A stretch of 64,000 nucleotides of DNA from NCBI GenBank assembly GCA_013365365.1, contig JABVXU010000020.1:62001-126000 (forward strand), given 5' to 3'. This document shows, piece by piece, positions 19,352-32,957 of the stretch; the first letter of the stretch is position 1, and each line of letters opens with the position of its first letter. The position numbers and the translations under genes are program-made. A model generated the notes under the pieces. It was not told the origin of the DNA. It searched no databases and was given only the letters and a program-made list of their open reading frames with translations. Source of the stretch: Cruorifilaria tuberocauda (lineage: Eukaryota > Nematoda > Chromadorea > Rhabditida > Onchocercidae).

Positions 19352-19382
<31 letters not shown>
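19343..19382. repeat. Compound (AC)n(AG)n microsatellite
   Basis: An uninterrupted run of about 13 AC units passes directly into about 7 AG units. It is a simple-sequence repeat and likely polymorphic. Confidence 0.95.
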
Positions 19383-21691
19383 GTTACTTTCATCTGAAGG
19401 AGTATCAGAAGAATTAACTTCTGTGAAGCATTGAAATTGCTGAAGGAAAAATGAAAGGTGTGAGGATAGAAAGGATGTTTATTATCAAGAAAGTGCAATG
19501 TAATGATGACATTCTTTGACCTAATAACCTTTGATAGCCCACTCAAATAAATTCTTCTTCTTCTTAGACATAAATTTATTGAATTTCAATCAATTTATTG
19601 TTGAAGGGGTTGCTATGCTAATTTAAATATCTAAATGCTGGATGATCAGTAAGATAATTGAAACTGAAAAATAATCTTGAGAAAACTTAATATTTCTGCT
19701 CGTCTATTTTATTCTTCTTTTCAACATATTATAATTCTTGAAGTTCTTTTTTAGAATTTTTGGTGAGCTATCATGAATGTGCTAACGAATAGAAAAAAGC
19801 AAATATTCGATTGTTCAAGTGAAACAATTTCTAATTCCAAGTTTGGTCACAAGGTTGATTTCTTGATGAAATGGAATAATGAAAGAGGGAAGGAGAATTA
19901 TATAAATTGTTCAATTCAGGATAAGAGATAAAATATAAAAGCTTCATTAGAGATACTGACAATGAAGAAATAAATGAATGAATTGAATGAAACGATGGCT
20001 GCATATGCGTAAAAATGATAGGAGCGATCAAATTTCTAGTTTTTATTAACCGTTTTCAGGATCATCGCCTTGTTTGTGAAATGAAAAGAAAGATTAACAT
20101 AAATCGCAACGATTTCAACGGTTATCTGCATGAGACTATACCAGAATAGAGAGATTTATCAGAATCGGATTGCACTATTTACTGTAAACCGTTGCTCGTT
20201 GCTACTAGAGAGAATCACTATTGAGTTTAGATTATTCAATCTAGAAAAAAGATGTGAGAATAGTGTACAGTGGAGTGATAATGATAATTGTTATATAGAT
20301 TTTATTTAAAAAAGAAGGTATTTATTTGTTGCATGATGACGAAAAAAGAGGCGCAGGGAATTAGCACAAGAAATACTAGTGACCTCTTAAAACACGAACA
20401 ATTAATCTATCATGGAAAATAAATATTAAATTGAGAGCAGAACTATTCAATTGACGCTGCACTCTACTAATTCACACCTAATGAAAAGCGAAGTAATGCT
20501 GAAATTTCGAGCAAACAGTTTGTAACATATGATAAAGCTATGAAAGCTACGAAATGATAGGAATGAGATGTATCACAAATCAGTTAATATAAAATCGATA
20601 AGAGTTGGCAGTAACAAATGGATGAAAAAAGATAAAATAGATTGGAATGATCAAATGCAATGCAAATATGGACGATGATAAGGCATGAGGTGAATTTAAA
20701 TGACAATGAGAAATCGTCTATAAAAAGTTCAGTTCGATTCTCTTCGATTATCATTATTTTTAAATAAATAACTATAAATGAAATCATTTCCATTTTTTTT
20801 CACTTTTGAAGCAATTGGAAATGAAAAGTGAGGAATGATGAAAAGAATTTAGAGTAACTGTATTTGTGATATTAAATAATGTAAGTTCATTTTGATAATA
20901 TCATTTTTATCTAAAAAGTTACAATCATTAATCACCGATAGAAAGTTTTATTATCAAATATGTTTGCGCGACATTAGAAAATAAATTGCTTTTTGATTAA
21001 ATTTTAACTTTTGTTAGATGGCATTAATATCTCTGCGAAGTTATCTATTTGCAGATCATTTTAGTGTTTTTAGTGAAAATTGAAAATAAATTTCTAATTT
21101 GTTAAGATTGATGGAAAAAAGTCTTAACACTCTTTCGTTGTTAAAAATATTGTTGAAAATTCCTTGTCGCTCGCAGTCAAAGAAAATATATGCAAATTTG
21201 CAATAAGGAAAATGAAGTTTGACCTAAATGTAACTCATCCTCATCTCAGCAACTCTATGGAACCTTGAACTCTCTGTTTCGTATATTTCGAGGTCAAAGC
21301 ATAGATGACAATCTTCAACAGCCTTTTCTGCTGATAGACGAAAAATTTAATTAAAATTCGCAAATGATATTTTTGTGCATTCTTTCATCTATGAATAATT
21401 ATTTCCTTTAAATTATTAAAGTCAAATTTGTAAAAATATTAGGAAATATTAGAAATCCTATTATTGAATTCTTTTTAAATTTGATTTAAAAATATCAAAA
21501 AAATTTCAATTAATTAGGAGGAGATAAATAAACTTTTCTAGTAAATGAGACGCAAAAAAAAGTTTCATTTACAGATAAAGTAATATTTCTATCTAACAAT
21601 AATTTCTTGCTTTTTCTTGATAGTGGTTTTCTTGTAAGTCTTTAATTCATTTATATCAACTTAAATTATTGACAGGATAAAAGAATCGACT

Positions 21692-21732
21692 TGAATTTTG
21701 CTACTTTTGCTACTGTCAACATATACGTATAC
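21692..21732 (+). repeat. 41-bp direct repeat, copy 1
   Basis: Identical by eye to 23227-23267. It starts TGAATTTTGCTACTTTTGCT and ends in an ATATACGTATA-containing dyad. The flanks differ, so the duplication is limited to this motif. Confidence 0.85.
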
Positions 21733-23226
21733 GTATTTGACATATAATTGCAAAGGTCGTATTGGAGGATTTACATTTCTGTTTATCAAAGTGATGTTCT
21801 TGGGATGAAATCGAGAAATTTTTGATAATAAAACGACAATTCTCACATTGGAGTTTAATTTGAAAAATTAACTAAAAATAGGACATTTTTAAAGGATTAA
21901 ATGGAATTGCTTGTTGTTCGCAATCTCATTCTAGGAAAATCAAGAAAACCAGTTGAACAAATTTTAGTTTGCAAATTCTATAGGCAATCGGTAGGGTATA
22001 TTACCAATATTATGAATCTTTTTACATTTCTAATTAACGAATTGTTTAACGATAGTCTTAAGTAGAAAGTTATCTTTTTATGAGAAAACGTTGCAGCTTG
22101 TATTCTTAAAATCTATTTCTGCCAGTATAATCATAAATTTTAAAAACAATTTGAAGTTTCCAAGAAAAGTAAGTTCCTTGTGAGCGAAAGTAAATCAATC
22201 TTCTAATTGAACTTTTGTTTGTGTCACTGTGGAAAATGGTATTTTTCTAATCTAACACATCTGAGATCGTAAAAGACATTCAGCGTTGTAAACCACAAAA
22301 TAAAAAAAATTGATTGATCTGATCAGATTTTTTATCTCTTATTTCAATTTTCAAGTTTAAGCTTTTTATTAATATCAGGTTGCAGATGAAAAAACTGAAT
22401 AAGTATGTGAGCAACTTTCAAACAATAGATCGATAATAAATATATAATATTTCTAAGTAGTATAAATTTGTATCTAACAGTAATTATAAGCTTTCAGTGT
22501 TTCAACTATCTTAAAAGTGTTAAAAGTAATTTTAAAGGTAAACTTTACAAGTATTGCTTTTCACTTCACAATGGATGCTAATCTATAAAAAATTATCAAT
22601 CAACTACAAAGTTCAAAATGATCCGAGAGTGGAATTTGTTTCATGTGTAACAAATTATATAAAAAGCAATTAGAGCTATGATTGGTTGTATGATAATACG
22701 TTTAAAATAAAAAATTTAGACACAAAAAGCTTTCATTTAATAGCTTTTCGATTCCTCATTCGCAATAGTTTCAACTAAAATCATAAATCCTTATCAATTT
22801 TTTCAATGAAATTCAAATTGTATTTAAGATAGATAATCCGAAGAACTGCACTAAAGAGCATTAATGTTGTTAAACAATTCATTTCAATGGTGAATTAATA
22901 ATTATGGATTGTTAATATGTTATGAATACTTTATTACCTACTCTTATTAACCTTAATTATGAAATTCTGTTCATATGCCAATCAATGGTATTTGATATAA
23001 AATTTGTTAATCGATACCCGACAATCAATATTTTCATCCAAAGATTTAGCAATCTTATATCATAAAATTATAACTTAGTATAATAAAAAATCACGAATAA
23101 GCAAAAACATTCTAAAATCATGATAATTTGAAAGACTCTATCACTAAATTTTTAACTTTTTAAACTTCTTCAATTTTAGAGAAAGTAAATATAAGTATGA
23201 GAAATATTCCAGATAATTTTCATACA

Positions 23227-23267
23227 TGAATTTTGCTACTTTTGCTACTGTCAACATATACGTATAC
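23227..23267 (+). repeat. 41-bp direct repeat, copy 2
   Basis: Second copy of the motif at 21692-21732, same orientation, 1,535 bp downstream. A possible exon frame begins just after it, at 23272. Confidence 0.85.
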
Positions 23268-24133
23268 ATATATGTTTTCTAAGAATATCCGAAAAGATAG
23301 ACCTTCCGAATCCCCAGTAGATTTGAGGCATGATTTATTGGACAAAATCTCTTCAAAAGGCATAGAAAAGGAGATGTGTATCCTCGAAACTGTTTCGATT
23401 AAAATTTCAAAAGATGGATTTGAGACGGATACTAATTATTATCTCCTCCAATTCAAAATTGCTTTTCGTGAAAGTCAAAAAATTCAGAATTTCAAATTTT
23501 CCAAGTGATAAGACGTCGTGATGGCTACCGTAAAAAATTAGTGGCAATGGAAAAATCAGAATACTCTATAATCTCGAATTGAGATTCGGAAATCGGGAAC
23601 GTTCTAGAAGTAAAAGTATTCTGAAAATATTATAAAAGCTGAAGTATTCTAGTGCAAAAATACTCTGGAACTGGCATTCTGGAAGAAATTCCAACAATCC
23701 CGACATATTTCGGAAATTCCGACAATGGAATCCATGAAATTGAAACTTTCAACACTTTTTTCAATAGAATTCATGAATAGGGAACAAAGGTAATGATATC
23801 CTTTTAAGCTTAGCAACAATCATCTCGATATTTCTCGATGGACCTGTGTGACGATCTTGATCTTTTTTAGGGACAAAAAGAGCGAGCAAATATTTATGCT
23901 TTACTTATACACGCTATTTCAACAGCTCGAGTGCTTTGTTCATTTCACGGTTGAGATATTTTTAAACGATGAAAAATAATTAACTTATTCAACACAGCGG
24001 GATGGAATGCCTTATTTAATGATGCTAGCTGTTAAAGTAATTGAATTTATCTATAATCTTATGATAACAGTTAAAATTTTTATTATGTAGTATTTAAGAG
24101 TTAAATTGTTTCAGATATATTTGCGAGCGTATA

Positions 24134-24899
24134 ATGTTAGTTTACCAGTATGTTATCACGTCTGCTGGCGTGTGCAAATCTGAAAACATTTTGGAAATGT
24201 CAACGGATTACTTAAGGAATCAGGCATTTTTTCTACATCGAGAAGAACAAGTAGTATATCGTAAGCACATTTTACTCAGTTTTGAAAGATATTTACAGAA
24301 TAGAAATAAGTGCTTGGATTTTTTGAAATCTCAGATAAGATGAACAATCCTCTTTAAGGGCAGATGAAAATTTGTAATGTGGTTAAAGATATAGCATACA
24401 GTGATATTTATGGCTCTAAGTATGAAAATATGTTCTAAGTTTATTGCATTGATGCATTCGAAATAGAAGAAGAGTGACGAATTTGTTCTTCAAAAATATA
24501 ACACTTTTTAAGGTTTTTCGACCCCACTGTCTGATGACCCTATACCGTTGTGGTTATTTCATTTTAGGTAGTCCGGAGCTGATGGAACTATATGGATATC
24601 GTGAAAACTTTTGCTTTCCAACATCATCATTCATATATCTTTTTAATAATATATTTAATTTTTCGGCAGATAAATATAGAGAATCGAGAATACCTCTACC
24701 TGATACTTCGCGGTATCCTATCACATTTACAACGGAAACGTACTGCTACACTCGGCCCGTACCTTCAACAGTGCCATTCAATCAGCAGTCTCTGAATACA
24801 GGCAATATTGAATTCGGACAGTACACAGCAGTACCATTTCAACCATTCCCATCATCAGTGCCTTTTTATTCCTCGAATATCTTCACAGTGGCAAGATAG
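24134..24899 (+). CDS. Orphan protein, three exons, 129 aa
   Basis: Exons 24134-24260, 24568-24600 and 24670-24899 join in consistent phase and give 129 codons plus stop. A strong acceptor (TTGTTTCAG) ends 20 nt before the ATG and is interpreted as a trans-splice site, because nothing upstream joins to it in phase. I do not recognise the protein. The N-terminal half is mixed and mildly charged (TDYLRNQAFFLHREEQVVYR). The C-terminal half is rich in Pro, Ser, Thr and aromatic residues (FQPFPSSVPFYSSN) and probably disordered. There is no signal peptide or membrane span. Exon-like stretches at 23272-23508, 23871-23949 and 23998-24030 could belong to a longer form, but the phases do not fit. Confidence 0.45.
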
Positions 24900-27507
24900 T
24901 CATTTTCCTATTATTATCAATTATTACTTTCTTATTAAGTGCATACTCTCTTACAATTGAAGCGATATTTTAATATCCAAAAAAATTCACAAAGACACTG
25001 ATGAAGTCATCTCTCTTAATGAAATTCTACAGTTGACAATGTTAAAGTGTTTCTCTTAAAAGATTTTTCGAATCGTTCAGCATTCAAGAAAAGATGCTTG
25101 TTTAACTGTGCCATTATCACATCTAATGTTTCGCTGAAATTTCAAACGTACGGCAATCCATAACAATAGAATAATAATACTGCTATACCAAAACGTATAA
25201 TTATGGCAGTTGAGAAGCAATGAAGAATTACAGTCACATTCGCGATATTTAAGCACTCTGATTCTTCATTACTGTACATTCCATAATAGAACAGTATTCG
25301 TCTTAGTATTCTTTTTGTATTTCAAAATTCCCCATTTTCTAATTTCCAGGCAGTGCACAGAATAAGGTAGATCTTGGGAAAGTACAGAGATATGCGTAGG
25401 GATGGTGAGATGAAGAAGCATGATAAAAAGGACAATTGAGATAATGAAACTAAGTAATTGATCAAGATATGAAAAATCTACGGGATTAGGGAATGATTAT
25501 CATTTAGAGCAGAATTGCAAGAAGTAGATGACAGTAGGAGACATTGGAAGTGTCCTTAATTTTCAAATTATGAATGAAAAAAATGCGTAATACTTAAATT
25601 CGCTTTCTATTGTATCAGATACCATGTATCAAATTGAATAGAACAGTTACGTGATGTTGTCTAAAACGTCACGTTAAAGTGCGTAAACTGTTCAGCATAG
25701 TTTATACGTGTGCTGATATAGATATATAACAATCTAACAGAAAGAAAATTTTCTACATCTATAACTTGTCCTAGCATGAAGTAGAAGTCTGGAATTCCAT
25801 CCATTATAAGACCAGGAGTGATATTATCAAAATTAAAGGGAAAATATTTTCTAAGACCTGAATAAATCGGTAAGAGAATCATATGGATTGGTATATGAAA
25901 TTTTAATTAATTGAACATTATAACAATTAAGGTCATATTAAAAACAATGTTGAATTAGGACACATCGTATTGTGCTATTTAATATTATCCAAATGAAAAG
26001 CCATCATCATACCACGTGTCGAAAGACCGAAAAACTTTAAAATATTCACATAATCAAAATACCTTGTATTTTGAACCTATATTATAGAAACCCTGCATGT
26101 TTTAAGTTAAATGATATATTTCTTCCATTACCTCAACTCAATTCACTGTAAATGATTAAGCGTTAAACAATTTTCTTCCACTATCGGTATCATCTTCAAA
26201 GGAATAGATGATCGCTGAATGCTTTGCTGCTATTAATTTTATCCACCAAATGCTTACTCAGTCCTCTATTCATATATCAAATGGCTTCGTGACTTTTGTT
26301 CGAGTACTACCAATGTTTATTACATCAAATGCTTCTCTAGTACAGCTACGCGAAGAGATATAGAGTATCTTATCAGAAACTTTATAATCTTTTTCATAAG
26401 TCAATTTCATCATTCAACTAAAGATCCTTACCAATTTTCATTTAACTAATAAACGATTATTTTAATCATCAACGACAAAAAATCATCCACTGGCATTACT
26501 ATAATTGTTACATATTACCAATAATCTTACAATTTTTGTTTGTGAAACAACTAATTACTCGTTTCAAACTTTAACATCGTTTAATTGATTTGTGATGAAT
26601 ATCGAAGACGTGTAATAATGAAACATATTTATTTTTGCATAATCTAAAATAGTGCCAAACATGGTAAAGATTTATCTGGAAAACAAATCAGATGCCATAT
26701 TGTTAAACTCGTACACAGATGAAATATTTTGCTAAATGCAGTTTATATGAGGGAGGTATTAAATGAAACCAGAAAATATAATACAAAATAATTAGTGCAC
26801 CTGGTTGAAAACAGTGATTGGATATTATAAAATTCCAGCAATGTGAATGAAGTAATAGCTACCTTATTTTTCAATTCCAACAATAATCGAAAGTTTCTTT
26901 ACATCTAATTTTTAAGGGAATAAATAGAAAGAAATAAATAGCCAGATCAAGAGGGCCTAAGTGGATTTAATTGTATGATGAGATTAGAATCAAAGATGAA
27001 TACTCAAAAAAGAACAGCTACCAGAAGTATTTAGTTTAAGTCAACTGGTAATCAACAAAAATTCATGCCTCATTATATTTCAATTTTCGTATAACAAGAA
27101 AAAATAAAAAAATTTTTTATTCAAATCTCAAAGACAATAGTTGAAGAAAAAGTATTGCATTTTGAAGAAAAATAATTTCGTGATCACTGGAATCAATTGT
27201 TACATACAACTCGCTTAGAATTCTATATACCACATACAGACCACACATTTTAAACATATTCAAGAGTAGCTATATAGCGAAAATTTCTGTCATTAAAACT
27301 TAAAATGAAACATAAGATTCAGGCTTAAAAGAAAAAAAAATCTTAAAATTTAAGAAATTTAAGAGCTGATTCCAAGCAGTATTTTAAGACAACTAACATA
27401 GCGAATTTGGAAACAAAGTGGAATTAAGAGCAGGAGAAACTCTAGACTGAAATTAAAACATTTCAACAATGTTGCCTGAGCGATTTTCCCTGCAGCATTC
27501 AATACAC
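24900..27507. other. Intergenic region with one candidate minus-strand exon
   Basis: A+T-rich sequence between the orphan gene and the 3' end of the kinesin gene. The only stretch that reads like protein is on the minus strand at 25661-25882, described separately. Nothing else is recognisable. Confidence 0.5.
25661..25856 (-). CDS. Candidate terminal exon of an unidentified gene
   Basis: Preceded by a good acceptor (CCGATTTATTCAG), the frame reads GLRKYFPFNFDNITPGLIMD and then IPDFYFMLGQVIDVENFL before a stop at 25661. The residue mix is protein-like, unlike the low-complexity shadow frames around it. A donor at the GQ/VID position would shorten it. No partner exon was found, so it may be a gene relic or a chance frame. 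Confidence 0.2.
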
Positions 27508-30500
27508 TTAAATTTTTGGTGACTCGTGTGACAGTCTTTCGACATCATTGAAACGCACTGCTATGCCTCCTCCAGCAGTTGGGATACATTCACCCTACAA
27601 GGAAGAACTTCACTGAACAATTTTTAATTATTTATTTTTTAAAAATCATGAAAAAAAAATTCATTTCCTATAGTATAGATCTGATGCTAAATTACTAATT
27701 GTGAAAAAGATTTCACAACTGAAATCAAGTCCGTAATGAGAGTTTAGCATCTACCTGGTATCTTATTCCTAATCATCGTTAGTAAACCACTGTACTGAAT
27801 AACTAAACAGTCTTAACAACTAAAATCTTACAAATCCTCAATCTTAAATTTTGAATTATTTATGCCATATTTATGGGTCCTAATAAATTTTAGTTAGAAT
27901 TTGTAAATTATTTCCAGGAATTAACAAAAAATATTTTGATATCTTTCGTTGAAACATATAAGTTTAAAATACCTTAACAACATGTGTAGTGAGACAGCCC
28001 TCCCGGTTAACTTCCTGATGCGTCAGTACATAATCAGAGCACTTTTTCAAATTTTCCGCACTTAATTTAGTCGTAGTTTTTGAAAATTTTGGCATTCGTG
28101 GTTGCAAGATCGTGCCTTCCGGAATGCGATTTCGAGGTTGATGATCAATGATCCTACAATTCGCACTCTTGGATCGTCTGTGAAATCGTGCATTGTAATA
28201 ACCAGTATGAGTTTTTGCTGAAGTCTGAAAACAGAACGCCCGGTTTTAGACCATATTTTAATCAGTGTTATATTTTAATCCCGAACTTATCTCAATTAAA
28301 ATCATTTTCATAATTTCAATTACTCAAATTAATGAATTCCATTATTTGATAAACTTACATCTTGATTAACAGTTCGTGCTTCCCACTTCTGTCTTGCGAG
28401 CGCAACGCGATGAGGTGTTGACAATTCTTCATTCTGCATAATTTTAAAATATACGTCTTGCACAATATCACGCTTTAAAGGGAAACAAAGAGTTTGAATA
28501 ACTGAATATTCAGCTACAGCGATTCTACTGTCAATCTTTCTATTTGCAAAATTTTTAGAGAAGAATAATTTATAATTATTAATATTTTTGGTTTTATCAA
28601 AATATAGAAATTTTAATTTTCTCGACAGATAGTGCAATATAGTCTACTATTAAAATGGCTTTTTTGTAAAATAAAGATTTAAAATCCATTTTTGTAATAA
28701 GAAAGTTAACCTTCTCATCATTAATCGGATCGTTATTATCTACTGTGACTGTATTGTGAATATTTTCAATGCTTTTGAAACGTTTAGTTGACGAAACAAG
28801 CGGCCTTTCACATATTTCACGTACCTTAAAGTTTAACAATTGGAATTTATAAAATCATAAATCGATATAATAGAGCAAATTAGTCCCATAAACAGTTAAT
28901 TTTATTTTTTCGAAAAATCATTAACCTGATGAAGTGTTTTTTCCTTTTTACGAAGCTGTTCCTGATACAGTCTCTCCCGTCGTCTATGCTCCTCCTCTTG
29001 ATTTAATTTCTTGTTCTCTTCCAATTCACAATGCTCCAAATGTTGTCGTAAGGTCAAGTTTTCATGCTAAAAATGAATTTTTTTTCCCCTTCTGAAGTAA
29101 CTATGAGGACTTAATCTTAATCTAACAAAATTAGAATGAATTACTGCAACTAGGGAAATAAGAATTTACCCGCATTTGCTTCAGCTTGCATGTCAGTGTT
29201 GATAAAAGTCGTTCCGTTTCATCTCTCTCTGCTTCAAGTTCCTGAATGCGGATTTCTTGAAGATCAACAGTGCACAAAGCTCGTTGTAATTGTTGCTCCA
29301 TTTCAGTCACTGTAGGAAGTAAAGACTTTAATAATTTGTTCGCAAAACAAACTAAATTGCAAGAGCAAGTTCCCTTAAGCGAGAAAAATTGTATATTTAA
29401 GCATTACGTCGTTAAGAGCTCGGTTGTCAATAACTGAATAATACTGACATAGATTTACGCTAAAATAGTTTTGCAGAAAAAGAAAGAAAAATCAAATTCA
29501 TAGAAAAAAGAGCTACCTTTACGTTCAAATATTACATACAAAGAATTATATTCTTGTGCGCTGCACTGATAGTAATTACGTAATCGTGCTATCGACTCTG
29601 CATCTTCCGAACCGGAAACACTGAACGGTGGTGGCAATGGAAAAGATAACATTTCTTTGTTCTAAAGACAAAATAATTTACATTTCGAAAACTTTCTAAC
29701 ATACGATTTAAAAAAACAGCAAGCAAAAGCAAATAAGCCAACCGAGATATGTACAGGTCCTAATTCGTTTAACCATTTCAGGAAATCACGACGACTGATT
29801 GGAAAACCAGATTGGGATGGTGGCATAACTTCGTTCCCTTCCCGAACTGCGATATCCTTTGACAGTTGCGCAAAGTTTAATACACTCTAAATACAAATTC
29901 AAATATTAAATACAAGCAACAAACATAGTAGCATGCAATCTGAAATTATCAGGTAATCATACTTGAACTTTTCAGTTCCAATAGTTTTTGAACTGTTGAA
30001 TCAGAGAAGAATGCAATAAAAACGTAGAGTAGGAAGCTGTCACCTGATTCTCACTGAAATCTTCTGGTCTTGGATTTAGACAAATAATCAAACGAACTTT
30101 TCCAGTTCCTTCGAAAAAATTTTTAAATAGATGTGTTATTTTCGATTCCCTGTATGAAATCGCAGCTGCTTTATCACGTAACTGATTCTCCCTATAATCG
30201 TATTTTTTATACTCGATTTTGTATTTGTAAACATATTTGTATTTCTTCACCTCTCGCATTTTAATCAAAATATGATCCTCGAATACTAATACGAAATTCC
30301 AATATTGCTGATAAATTACGAAGAATTTCGTTGTTGAATTTGCATGGAACTTTTGGAACATATATTTGGCTTTGCTTAATACATCCAATTGAGACTATTT
30401 CCTTGTTTTTAGTACGCCTGTTCCAGACTTTCATTTAGGCTATTTTTAATGTCGTTAATGTTAATCAGAACAAGCGATTGTTCCAAAAATATCTTTCATT

Positions 30501-32907
30501 ACAATATTTTTGTAGGAACTTGTCACATACCGCAACTTCTCAAAACATTGGCGAAGAACTGAAAGTCCTTGATTTATTTTGCTGCTTTCAAGAAGACGTG
30601 TTCCTTCATTACCTGTTCTTTTTGTACGTTCTGACCCAGCTAAGTCAACTAGTGATAACTGGCTAACATAAATCTGTAAAAAAGAGCTGTTTTTCTTAAT
30701 AACATCAGAAGCTCAAAGTCCTTCATATACATAGATTCCTGATTAGATAGATTAAAACCTTTGTAGGATCAGCATCAGGATAACATGTATTCGGAAGGCA
30801 AGGCGCCATTACTACACGAATATTAAATATAGAATGTGAACGACTGCTCTGCTTGTTCAATAACGTATCACCGACACGTCGCCTCTCTTGTCCTAAAAGA
30901 AGAGAACCACTATTAACAAATTATTTTATCTCTCGATTATAACGCAAAAAAATTTCGGATTCTCCCTGACACAACACATTTAATCCCATAATGATTTAAC
31001 TGTCTACGATCACAATCCAATATAAAACTCGAAACATACGTACTTTCGCACTTTGATACAACTTAAATCTTCAAGACAGAATTGGATTCGATATCTCTAA
31101 TAACTCCTCTATCTACCTGAGCAATGATTTATAAACATAGCACAAATCCGATTACCTCGGTAAAACTGTTCCAATGCTTCATCACTTGAATCCACTTCAA
31201 CTTCAGTTATATTACCCACGTAAAACATATTATTGGCGCCTAGTCTAATATCCTTACCAGATAGCGTCCTAAAAGGTGATACGCTGAAATCAGTCATCAA
31301 CGAGGCAAATCGAACTGCTTAGTTCACTTAAAGTTTTCAAATAATAATAAGCAAAGTTATTTATTATGTGATATTAACATATAATTCTTTCCAATATGCT
31401 GGAAGATAAGAACAAGAGAAACAACCTTTTCAATTGTCAGCAGCATACTATAAAAATTAAAGTAAAACTTACTTAGTACCATCTACCTTGAGAAGAGGTT
31501 CTTCAAGAAGATCATAACAAACTTCATTATAAATTTCGATATAGGAAACGAATACTGCACAAGCCAAGTCCGGATTAGCACCGCTAACCTAAATTTCTTA
31601 TTTTATTTGATCTAATGTATCATAACAACAAAAAGCATGCTAGATATTTAATACATATTGGATGTAATTTTACATATTTGAGATTTGGATAATACTAAAT
31701 CATTATCTTTTTTTAAAGATGGCTCGTTGAATACGTTGATACAAAGCAATTAAAGACTTTAAAAGATAGCGCTATATTAGATCAAAAATAACCCTCCGAC
31801 GTTCAATGTAGCGATTTGCTAATTCAACTCCATTATCAGAACGCTCGAGCTCCAAGCGTCGTCGTGCAAGTGCCGATTCAAACTCGTCACGCACAATAAA
31901 ACCATTACGTCCATCTGGTTTAAAAACACATTTATCCACGTGGTTGATTAGCGAATTGAATATAACATCGAGAGTACGTGGAAGAATCCCAATCGACTCT
32001 TCCTATAAAAATTAAAACGCTTCAGCAAAAAAGAAATATATTATATTCTTAGGCCCTAAAATAGAAAAAATACATATCAACAAGAGTTATTTAATCAATA
32101 TTCGAAGTAATTATAAAGTAATAATTTTCAAAGAGCGTTAAGATGGCAAAACTTGGCATATGAGAATGTCTCAGTAACATAAAATACATATAGTGGGGGT
32201 AAGGTATTCACACTGGACAAAAAGCTTAAGAAAATAATTTACCTCGGTATTTCCAGTCATTGTGTAAGTTTTACCGCTTCCAGTTACTCCATACGTGAAA
32301 AGCAATGAATTCTTCCCACGGATGAGATTTTCGATTAAATCCAGAGCAGTACGCTCAAACACTACCCGTTGACTATCACTGTCATCAAAGATATATGAAA
32401 ATTCGTAAATAGTTTCCAGCTGCAACTTGATCAATTATCCAAATGAAATTCAGTGATATGATATGTCTAAAATATAGTAGGAAACAAAAAACGATCTGGA
32501 CAGGTATATACAACTTGCGATCTTATGAACTTTGATCGAGCGGCTAATCTCGCCATTGTAGATAAAGAAAAACCTCAATAGCCTACAGTACTGCACATCT
32601 ACAGCCTAAAAAAGCTTCATTTCAACAAGTCTTTTTACTACCGGTATTCCGTTCCTGGACTGCATGGCAGCAGGTTGTACAAATCGAACATGCTCATCAT
32701 CGATTGGTATTACGCAGGGATCATTGCCCTTATAAGGACATAAACGGCAAACTACTTCCACATTTTCCTTATTATTCATACGTTTACCACCTCGTCGTGA
32801 TGGAGTGCCAGCGCGTCTAGAATATTGAAATAATCAGTTAAAATGAATAAGCATTCAATCCGGAACTTAAGTAAATGGTCAAGGACGTACTTTCGAGAAC
32901 TTGACAT
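27508..32907 (-). CDS. zen-4: Mitotic kinesin-6, ZEN-4/KIF23 (MKLP1) orthologue, 17 exons, 778 aa
   Basis: Plus-end motor of the centralspindlin complex, which with CYK-4/RACGAP1 bundles midzone microtubules for cytokinesis. Exons in coding order: 32891-32907, 32642-32816, 32243-32425, 32002 to 31793, 31473-31588, 31156-31268, 30759-30892, 30531-30673, 30044-30191, 29743-29886, 29517-29661, 29170-29309, 28926-29066, 28711-28824, 28359-28433, 27973-28224, 27508-27594; 779 codons with the stop. Motor motifs: [15 protein letters not shown]-loop GVTGSGKT, switch [10 protein letters not shown], switch II DLAGSER. After the neck comes a coiled coil (exons 12-13, EQQLQRALC to QEQLRKKEK). The tail has [24 protein letters not shown] and [19 protein letters not shown], matching the KIF23 C-terminus with its Aurora B/14-3-3 site. 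The exon 10 donor could be 12 nt earlier without a frame change. An acceptor TTTTTTCAG 50 nt upstream of the ATG may be the trans-splice site. Confidence 0.95.
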
Positions 32908-32957
32908 TTAGTTCCACAACTTTCGACAGTATGTTAGAATGTATGCTGATAAAATAC

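Larger units (their letters stand above)
18429..24114. other. Gene-poor 5.7 kb region
   Basis: Very A+T-rich sequence with no gene I can support. It contains a dinucleotide microsatellite near 19343-19382 and two copies of a 41-bp motif (21692-21732 and 23227-23267). An open frame from 23272 to 23508 (+) has reasonably complex composition and could be an exon, but no splice partner in phase was found. Fragments at 23871-23949 and 23998-24030 also look exon-like but do not join in phase to the next gene. Confidence 0.5.

Noticed and set aside
23871..24030. Upstream exons of the orphan gene at 24134
   Set aside because: 23871-23949 and 23998-24030 join to each other but not in phase with 24115-24260.
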